Shown piece by piece: positions 13,613 through 18,197 of a stretch of DNA of 18,197 nt. The stretch is taken from assembly GCA_023389295.1 (NCBI GenBank), contig JAEWEO010000128.1, forward strand, positions 1 through 18,197. Reading direction: 5' to 3'. Under the pieces are notes generated by a model, which worked only from the letters and a program-made list of their open reading frames with translations, had not been told where the DNA came from and did not search any database. The position numbers and the translations under genes were made by a program. The DNA is from Bacillota bacterium (GTDB lineage: Bacteria; Bacillota; Clostridia; Lachnospirales; Lachnospiraceae). The first letter of the stretch is position 1, and each line of letters begins with the position of its first letter.

Positions 13613-13867
13613 TTTTTATATTTCCTCCTGTTTTTTGGGGAGGAAATCATCCTCCCTATATTAGTGGGATTACACTGCCAGCTTTTAGGGAGAACGCTCC
13701 CTAATCCATTGACAATTTCTCCCTGTATCTTTGAGAGGTACTCCCTTGATTATGAAAAGGTTTCTCTCTTAACAATTATGTACTTTACTATTTACCAATT
13801 ATGGGTGGTTTCATACAAATGATTTACAAAAGTACATAGGTCCGCATTTTGGCAGACATTTTGACAT
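13613..13867 (-). promoter_or_regulatory. Structured tig leader with alternative Shine-Dalgarno-sequestering hairpins
   Basis: If transcription starts near 13867, tig has an untranslated leader of about 255 nt. Three structures can be read. (a) TTAGGGAG/CTCCCTAA, 8 bp with a CGTT loop (13704-13685). (b) GGGAGGA (13656-13650) with TCCTCCC (13644-13638), 7 bp. (c) ATTTCCTCC (13647-13639) with GGAGGAAAT (13628-13620), 9 bp across a 10-nt loop, which contains the tig Shine-Dalgarno GGAGG (13628-13624). (b) and (c) share the CCTCCC segment and exclude each other. AGGGAG boxes occur at 13741-13746, 13719-13724 and 13697-13702, exactly 22 nt apart, with another at 13652-13657. No U-tract follows the hairpins on the sense strand, so control would be translational. 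It matches no riboswitch class I recognise. Confidence 0.6.
13840..13857 (-). other. Small hairpin at the 5' end of the tig leader, related to the 40-nt repeat
   Basis: GTCCGC (13840-13845) and GCAGAC (13852-13857) form a stem with one mismatch and a 6-nt loop. It shares the 11-mer GCAGACATTTT (13852-13862) and the GTC-x-GC/GC-x-GAC stem layout with repeat copies A and B, but not the TTC loop or the ATGAATCAT block. Relationship to the repeat is uncertain. Confidence 0.35.
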
Positions 13868-13873
13868 TAGTAT

Positions 13874-13882
13874 ATTATAACA
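13874..13882 (-). promoter_or_regulatory. Candidate extended -10 promoter of tig
   Basis: The minus strand reads TGTTATAAT, a TGn extension directly before a perfect TATAAT (13879-13874). The -35 position at 17 nt is poor, which is tolerated in extended -10 promoters. It lies in the 339-bp gap between glmM and tig, 261 nt before the tig start. No convincing GC-rich terminator for glmM is seen in the gap, so read-through is also possible. Confidence 0.6.
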
Positions 13883-13951
13883 TAGCATTTCTGTAAATAC
13901 TAGAATAATTTTTTTCATGAACCGTTAATAAATGGCTATTAAACTATATCC

Positions 13952-15298
13952 TTACGCCGGAATATGCCCCTGCTGCCTCATAACCTCTATGACACGGTCT
14001 ACCATGGTTCTACAGATCTCATCGGTCTTAGCCTCCACCATTACTCTGACTACCGGCTCCGTACCGCTCTCTCTTACCAGAATTCTACCATCACTTCCAA
14101 GTTCCTTGGTAATCTGATCTACAACTTCAATTACTGCTTTATCCTCTCTTGCTGCCTTCTTATCTTGTACCTTCACATTTTCTAATAACTGAGGGAAGAT
14201 TGCAATTTCTTTATGAAGTTCCGATAAGGTTGCTTTACTTTCTAGCATCACTTCCATCAGTTTCAGAGAAGTAAGAACTCCATCCCCGGTTGTAGCATGT
14301 TTACTAAATATAATATGTCCGGATTGTTCGCCTCCCAGTGAATGGCCGTTTGTCATCATATTTTCAAATACATATTTATCGCCTACCGCAGTTTTTTCAT
14401 ATAAAATACCCTTGTTATCTAGCGCCTTATATAAGCCAAGGTTTGACATAATGGTAGTAACGATAGTATTGTTGGCTAATTCATTACGACTCTTCATATA
14501 GACACCGCAGAGATACAAAATCAAATCACCATCTATAATATTGCCTTTATCATCAACTGCCAAACATCGATCTGCATCTCCGTCATAGGCGAAACCTACA
14601 TCTAATTTATTGTCTACAACAAATTTCTGCAAATATTTAATATGGGTTGAGCCACATTCTCTATTTATGTTAGTTCCATCCGGATCGCTATTCATTACAT
14701 AGGTTTTTGCTCCAAGTGCATCGAAAACTCCCTTTGCAACCGTGGTGGCGGAACCGTTTGCGAGATCCAAACCAATTTTTTTATCTGAAAAGGATCTGGT
14801 AGCAAGTGAGATCAAATAACCGATGTAGCGATTTCTACCGATGGCGTAGTCAATGGTTCTACCTATTTTTTCTTTGGTAGCATAGGGCAGATTATCCTCC
14901 GGACTGTCGATATAAGCTTCAATCAACTCTTCAACTTCTGCTTCCAGTTTATAACCATTCCCATTGATGATTTTAATACCATTATCATAATATACATTAT
15001 GGCTCGCAGAAATCATAATTCCACAATCAAAACCCTCACTACGTACAACATAAGATACACTAGGCGTTGGAGTTACATGTAGCAAATATGCATCTGCTCC
15101 GCTGGCTGTAAGCCCGGCTACCAGTGCATATTCAAACATATAACTGGATCTTCTGGTATCTTTTCCTATTACAATGTTTGCTTTATGATCTTTTCCATAG
15201 TAGTAACCTAGAAATCTTCCAACTTTATAGGCATGCATAACCGTTAAATTAACATTTGCCTCTCCTCGAAAACCATCGGTTCCAAAATATTTTCCCAT
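13952..15298 (-). CDS. glmM: Phosphoglucosamine mutase
   Basis: GlmM interconverts glucosamine-6-phosphate and glucosamine-1-phosphate on the way to UDP-GlcNAc for peptidoglycan. The 448-residue protein begins MGKYFGTDGFRGEAN, the usual family start. The phosphoserine loop is MISASHNVYYDNGIKI, with catalytic Ser99; the metal-binding loop is DGDADR (239-244), the sugar-binding loop GGEQSGH (322-328), and the phosphate-binding loop RESGTEPVVRVM (409-420). The start at 15298 is chosen because AGAAAGGA lies about 9-10 nt upstream and the family starts there; in-frame ATGs at 15307 and 15340 would add 3 or 14 residues that are not family-like. It lies downstream of the SASP gene but behind a terminator, so it is probably transcribed from the AT-rich gap upstream of it. 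Confidence 0.97.
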   Translation of the reverse strand: MGKYFGTDGFRGEANVNLTVMHAYKVGRFLGYYYGKDHKANIVIGKDTRRSSYMFEYALVAGLTASGADAYLLHVTPTPSVSYVVRSEGFDCGIMISASHNVYYDNGIKIINGNGYKLEAEVEELIEAYIDSPEDNLPYATKEKIGRTIDYAIGRNRYIGYLISLATRSFSDKKIGLDLANGSATTVAKGVFDALGAKTYVMNSDPDGTNINRECGSTHIKYLQKFVVDNKLDVGFAYDGDADRCLAVDDKGNIIDGDLILYLCGVYMKSRNELANNTIVTTIMSNLGLYKALDNKGILYEKTAVGDKYVFENMMTNGHSLGGEQSGHIIFSKHATTGDGVLTSLKLMEVMLESKATLSELHKEIAIFPQLLENVKVQDKKAAREDKAVIEVVDQITKELGSDGRILVRESGTEPVVRVMVEAKTDEICRTMVDRVIEVMRQQGHIPA

Positions 15299-15413
15299 TT
15301 GTCCCATATCCTTTCTATCATATATATCATTATATGCCATTTCATCTTTGACTGATGTTGTTATCTTAATTAATTGAACTCTAAAGTATGACTATTTTAA
15401 CACAAAAAAAGGT

Positions 15414-15501
15414 AATTTGGAATCATAAATTTACAATCTAAAATTTTTAAACAATTTATACAAACAACAGAATTCCAAATTTATGTGAGAAATTCTGCTG
15501 T
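15414..15501 (-). other. Competing inverted repeats upstream of glmM
   Basis: AATTTGGAAT (15414-15423) pairs with ATTCCAAATT (15472-15481), 10 bp. Alternatively ACAACAGAATT (15464-15474) pairs with AATTCTGCTGT (15491-15501), 10 of 11 positions. The two overlap at 15472-15474 and compete. They lie 74-200 bp upstream of the first glmM ATG and downstream of the SASP terminator. The sequence is very AT-rich, so chance pairing is a real possibility. Confidence 0.35.
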
Positions 15502-15515
15502 CATGATTTAAATAA

Positions 15516-15539
15516 GGGGATTATCTTAAGATAATCCCC
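15516..15539 (-). terminator. Rho-independent terminator after the SASP gene
   Basis: GGGGATTATCTT and AAGATAATCCCC make a perfect 24-nt palindrome, which in RNA gives at least a 10-bp stem closed by TTAA. On the minus strand it is followed by TTATTTAAAT. It lies 38 bp past the SASP stop and probably isolates that sporulation-stage transcript from glmM. Confidence 0.85.
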
Positions 15540-15577
15540 CCTATTTACCGTTAACACGGAAACTATTCAATTTTTAA

Positions 15578-15790
15578 TTACTTTTGTCCAGAAATCTGTT
15601 GTTCATAAGATCTGATCATACGTTTAACCATTTCTCCACCAACAGAACCGTTCTGTTTACTTGTTAAGTCACCATTATAACCTTGTTTTAACGGAACACC
15701 AAGTTCATTAGCAACTTCCATTTTGAAACGGTCAAGAGCTTCTCTTGCCTGAGGTACTTCTGATCTGTTAGATCCACTATTATTTGCCAT
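15578..15790 (-). CDS. Alpha/beta-type small acid-soluble spore protein (SASP)
   Basis: SASPs coat DNA in the dormant spore, protect it from UV and heat, and are degraded at germination. The 70-residue protein has the two family signatures: KMEVANELGV (23-32), containing the germination protease (Gpr) cleavage site between Glu25 and Val26, and GGEMVKRMI (51-59). The N-terminal segment is rich in Asn and Ser, as usual. GGAGGTGA lies about 7 nt before the ATG, a strong ribosome site consistent with heavy expression. It is flanked by a terminator and a 583-bp AT-rich gap, so it is a single-gene unit. Such genes are normally read by the forespore factor sigma-G; I could not pick a convincing sigma-G promoter by eye. 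Its presence indicates an endospore former. Confidence 0.95.
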   Translation of the reverse strand: MANNSGSNRSEVPQAREALDRFKMEVANELGVPLKQGYNGDLTSKQNGSVGGEMVKRMIRSYEQQISGQK

Positions 15791-16373
15791 ACTATTTCAC
15801 CTCCATTATTTTAACATCAAAGCAACCAAGTTACAAAATCAACAAATTGTAGGTTCTGCGGTTACTTATTAAGTATTAATCACCGCGCGTGACTTTGTTT
15901 TGTATTGCCTGTAATCTTATTGTTAACAGCAAAGGGAATTATTATTATGGTAATTATTGTTATCTAAATCGACAATTACCTACTGCAACAAAAAGACCTT
16001 AAAAATAAGCCATTTGATGTGCTTACAAGATTATAATTTCTCAAAAAAAGTTTTTTATGCACAGAAAAGCATTATCTACGAAGACACCAGCATTATATGA
16101 ATAGACGCTTTTTTTTATAGCTGATATAATAAAATAAAGAAATATTTAAATACAAAAAGTCATAGTAATTTACATGCAAACTTCTTTACTATAAACAAAC
16201 CGGAAAAAAGTAATTAAAATTAATAGTTGAAACTAGGTATTAACTTTACTTGTAATAATCTATGCGTTATACTGTTTTGGAAAATGAACTTTTATTGTTA
16301 TGAGAATATAAATAAGCATGTGATGTACTTATCTTAGATTTGAAAGAATAGTGATGGAAAGTGAGGCAGATAA
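15791..16373. other. 583-bp AT-rich divergent region between the SASP gene and ddl
   Basis: No gene is supported. It should contain the SASP promoter on the minus strand, which I could not place with confidence, and the ddl promoter on the plus strand (16245-16273). An inverted repeat GGTAATT (15949-15955)/AATTACC (15974-15980) lies about 160 bp upstream of the SASP gene. Runs of A and T dominate 16030-16160. No tRNA, repeat array or terminator of note is seen. Confidence 0.7.
16245..16273 (+). promoter_or_regulatory. Candidate sigma-A promoter of ddl
   Basis: TTTACT (16245-16250) is exactly 17 nt from TATACT (16268-16273). Transcription would begin near 16280, giving a leader of about 94 nt before the ddl ATG. 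Confidence 0.5.
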
Positions 16374-17405
16374 ATGAAAATAGTAGTATTGGCAGGTGGA
16401 ACCAGCACAGAGCGCGACGTTTCCTTATCCACAGGAACCATGATTTATAAGTCACTCAAGAAGAAGGGCCATCAGGTTATCTTGCTGGATGTATATTTAG
16501 GTTATGAAGGAGATCTTGAACATATATTTGAGACAGAGAGGGATTGGTCTGCTAACATTGGTGGCATCACAGAGAATAATCCGGACATAAGTCAAATCAA
16601 AGCATTACGAAAGGATCAATCCAATTGCTTTTTTGGACCATCCGTTCTTAATCTTTGCCAAATGTCAGACATTGTTTTTATAGCACTTCATGGAGAAAAC
16701 GGAGAAGATGGAAAAGTTCAAGCTGCTTTTGATCTAATGGATATTAAATATACCGGTACGGATTATACCAGTAGTGCTCTTGCTATGGATAAGGCAATAT
16801 CAAAAGAGATCTTCTCCTTCTATCAAATTCCTACTCCAAAAGGAATACGAGCGATCAAAGGTCAAGAGATAGACTGGGATCTCTATCCTTGTGTAGTAAA
16901 AGCAAGTTGTGGTGGTTCAAGCGTTGGTGTTTCTATTGTAAATAATGAATTGGAAATGGAACAGGCACTTGCAAATGCATATCATTATGGTAACGAGGTT
17001 GTTATTGAACAGTATATAGTCGGTAGAGAATTTTCTATCGGTGTTCTAGAGGGCAAAGCGTTGCCGGTAATTGAGATCGCTCCCTTAGTAAGTTTTTATG
17101 ATTATAAAAATAAATACCAACCGGGAAGTACCGTTGAAACATGCCCCGCAGACCTAGAGGAAGACATTGCAACCAAAATGCAAAAAATTGCTGAAAATGT
17201 ATTTGCTGCATTACGAATTAAAACCTATGCACGTATGGATTTTCTATTAAGTGAAGAAGGTGAGATCTACTGTCTGGAAGCCAATACACTTCCCGGTATG
17301 ACCCCAACGTCATTACTTCCACAGGAAGCAAAAGCCGCTGGTATTGAGTTTGATGAATTGTGTGAAAAAATCATAGAAATATCCTTAAGTAAGTATAACA
17401 ATTAA
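16374..17405 (+). CDS. ddl: D-alanine--D-alanine ligase
   Basis: Ddl joins two D-alanines using ATP to make the dipeptide that MurF adds to the cell-wall precursor. The 343-residue ATP-grasp protein shows LAGGTSTERDVSLSTG (6-21) with Glu13 binding the first D-Ala; HGENGEDG (106-113); Lys140 and Lys176 for ATP; the glycine-rich loop GGSSVG (180-185); and the omega loop FYDYKNKYQPG (241-251). The Tyr in the Lys-Tyr pair (247-248) is the residue associated with D-Ala rather than D-lactate as second substrate, so a vancomycin-resistance-type ligase is not indicated. Metal and catalytic residues are in YARMDF (285-290) and LEANTLPGM (301-309). GTGAGG lies about 8-9 nt before the ATG. murF follows after 38 bp, an obvious functional pair. 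Confidence 0.97.
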   Translation: MKIVVLAGGTSTERDVSLSTGTMIYKSLKKKGHQVILLDVYLGYEGDLEHIFETERDWSANIGGITENNPDISQIKALRKDQSNCFFGPSVLNLCQMSDIVFIALHGENGEDGKVQAAFDLMDIKYTGTDYTSSALAMDKAISKEIFSFYQIPTPKGIRAIKGQEIDWDLYPCVVKASCGGSSVGVSIVNNELEMEQALANAYHYGNEVVIEQYIVGREFSIGVLEGKALPVIEIAPLVSFYDYKNKYQPGSTVETCPADLEEDIATKMQKIAENVFAALRIKTYARMDFLLSEEGEIYCLEANTLPGMTPTSLLPQEAKAAGIEFDELCEKIIEISLSKYNN

Positions 17406-17443
17406 GGATCTATAAAAAATCATTCGAAAGAATGGAGGTATAT

Positions 17444-18197
17444 ATGAAAAATATGACATTAGCCCAAATTGCCAAGGCTTGTAATGGGCAATTGGTGATC
17501 GATAATTCCAGTTTGGAAAAAGAAGTGTCCGGTGTAGTCATTGATTCCAGATTAATCGCTCCTGATCATCTATTTATTGCAACTGTTGGTGAGCGGGTTG
17601 ACGGCCATGATTATATCGCAAGCGCCCATTCAAAAGGTGCTGCAGCTGTAGTATGCGAAAAAGTACCGGTGGATTGTAACATCCCCTACATATTAGTTGA
17701 AAACAGCTTTGTTGCCCTCAAACAAATTGCCGCTTGGTACCGCAATCAACTTAGTATCAAAGTGGTTGGAATTACCGGCAGTGTTGGAAAAACCAGCACC
17801 AAGGAATTTATAAGCAGCGTACTGTCCCAAAAGTATCAGGTTCTTAAAACAGAAGGTAATTTTAATAATGAAATAGGCCTACCTTTAACGATCCTAAAAA
17901 TTAGAGACCATCACGAAGTTGCTGTACTGGAAATGGGTATTAGTGATTTTGGTGAAATGCACCGCCTAAGCGAAATCGCAAGACCTGATATCTGTGTATT
18001 AACTAACATAGGGCAATGTCATCTTGAGAATCTCGGTTCACGTGAAGGAATATTAAAAGCAAAATCAGAAATCTTTGACTTTATGAAGGAGGAAGGTTTT
18101 GTTTGTTTGAACGGAGATGACGATATGCTTGTTACCATCCATGAGGTGAAGGGCAACAAGCCAGTACGTTTTGGATTTGGTGAACAAAATGATGTAA
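17444..18197 (+). CDS. murF: UDP-N-acetylmuramoyl-tripeptide--D-alanyl-D-alanine ligase, 3' end missing
   Basis: MurF adds the D-Ala-D-Ala made by Ddl to UDP-MurNAc-tripeptide. The first 251 codons are present. The N-terminal domain (about 1-100) includes VVIDSR (31-36), typical of UDP-MurNAc binding, and LFIATVGERVDGHDY (43-57). The central Mur-ligase ATPase domain has the P-loop GITGSVGKTSTK (109-120), then TEGNFNNEIGLPLTIL (136-151), a motif that separates MurF from other Mur ligases. LEMGISDFGEMHRLS (162-176), LTNIGQCHLENLGSREGI (186-203) and AKSEIF (206-211), with a lysine that is carbamylated in the family, follow. GGAGGT lies 4-5 nt before the ATG. The gene runs off the right edge; the C-terminal domain is not seen. 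Confidence 0.96.
   Translation, partial: MKNMTLAQIAKACNGQLVIDNSSLEKEVSGVVIDSRLIAPDHLFIATVGERVDGHDYIASAHSKGAAAVVCEKVPVDCNIPYILVENSFVALKQIAAWYRNQLSIKVVGITGSVGKTSTKEFISSVLSQKYQVLKTEGNFNNEIGLPLTILKIRDHHEVAVLEMGISDFGEMHRLSEIARPDICVLTNIGQCHLENLGSREGILKAKSEIFDFMKEEGFVCLNGDDDMLVTIHEVKGNKPVRFGFGEQNDV

Noticed and set aside
13638..13656. The GGGAGGA/TCCTCCC hairpin in the tig leader as a Rho-independent terminator
   Set aside because: The sense strand after the stem is CAAAAAACAGG; there is no U-tract, so transcription termination is unlikely there.
13800..13862. Short AUG-started frame of 11 codons near the tig transcript start
   Set aside because: No Shine-Dalgarno, very short, and it lies within the candidate 5' hairpin.
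15791..15960. Sigma-G promoter for the SASP gene
   Set aside because: Several partial matches to the -35 and -10 consensus exist, but none had both boxes at the proper spacing, so no site is reported.

Overview
The window looks like a chromosomal housekeeping segment from a low-GC, spore-forming member of the Clostridia, probably Lachnospiraceae and resembling the Clostridium phytofermentans group. This assignment is inferred from gene content and order; no database search was run. The supporting evidence is strongly AT-rich intergenic DNA, an alpha/beta-type small acid-soluble spore protein, a DUF4364 protein and a DUF1385 (YqhQ-like) protein next to prmC and prfA. I see no insertion sequence, prophage, CRISPR array, tRNA or rRNA.

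There are four transcriptional blocks. (1) On the minus strand, 5967 down to 1: rho, rpmE (L31), a DUF1385 membrane protein, prmC, prfA and a SpoU-type RNA methyltransferase cut by the window edge. This is a translation and transcription block: termination factor, ribosomal protein, release factor 1, the enzyme that methylates its GGQ motif, and an RNA 2'-O-methyltransferase. (2) On the plus strand, 6734-9377: a malic enzyme, a TIGR01212/YhcC-type radical SAM protein and a DUF4364 winged-helix protein, closely spaced. (3) On the minus strand, 15790 down to 9581: an SASP gene, glmM, tig, clpP, clpX and engB. This block covers protein folding and quality control (trigger factor, ClpXP), a ribosome-assembly GTPase and amino-sugar supply for the wall. 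(4) On the plus strand, 16374 to the end: ddl and the 5' part of murF, which make D-Ala-D-Ala and attach it to the UDP-MurNAc-tripeptide.

Blocks 2 and 3 converge on a perfect 16-bp-stem bidirectional terminator at 9484-9523. Blocks 1/2 and 3/4 diverge from long AT-rich regions (766 and 583 bp) that carry candidate promoters.

The most interesting material is non-coding or low-complexity. The tig leader (about 255 nt) can form two mutually exclusive hairpins, one of which buries the whole tig Shine-Dalgarno in a 9-bp stem. It also carries three AGGGAG boxes spaced exactly 22 nt apart. Rho has a disordered insertion made of tandem hexapeptide and pentapeptide repeats. A 40-nt hairpin-bearing intergenic element occurs twice (37 of 40 identical), each time beside a GGCTGAG terminator. 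The malic-enzyme promoter candidate is embedded in nested inverted repeats, and rho has a leader of roughly 435 nt. Four gene starts (rpmE, engB, clpP, glmM) are placed downstream of the longest-ORF start because of Shine-Dalgarno position, family length or both.
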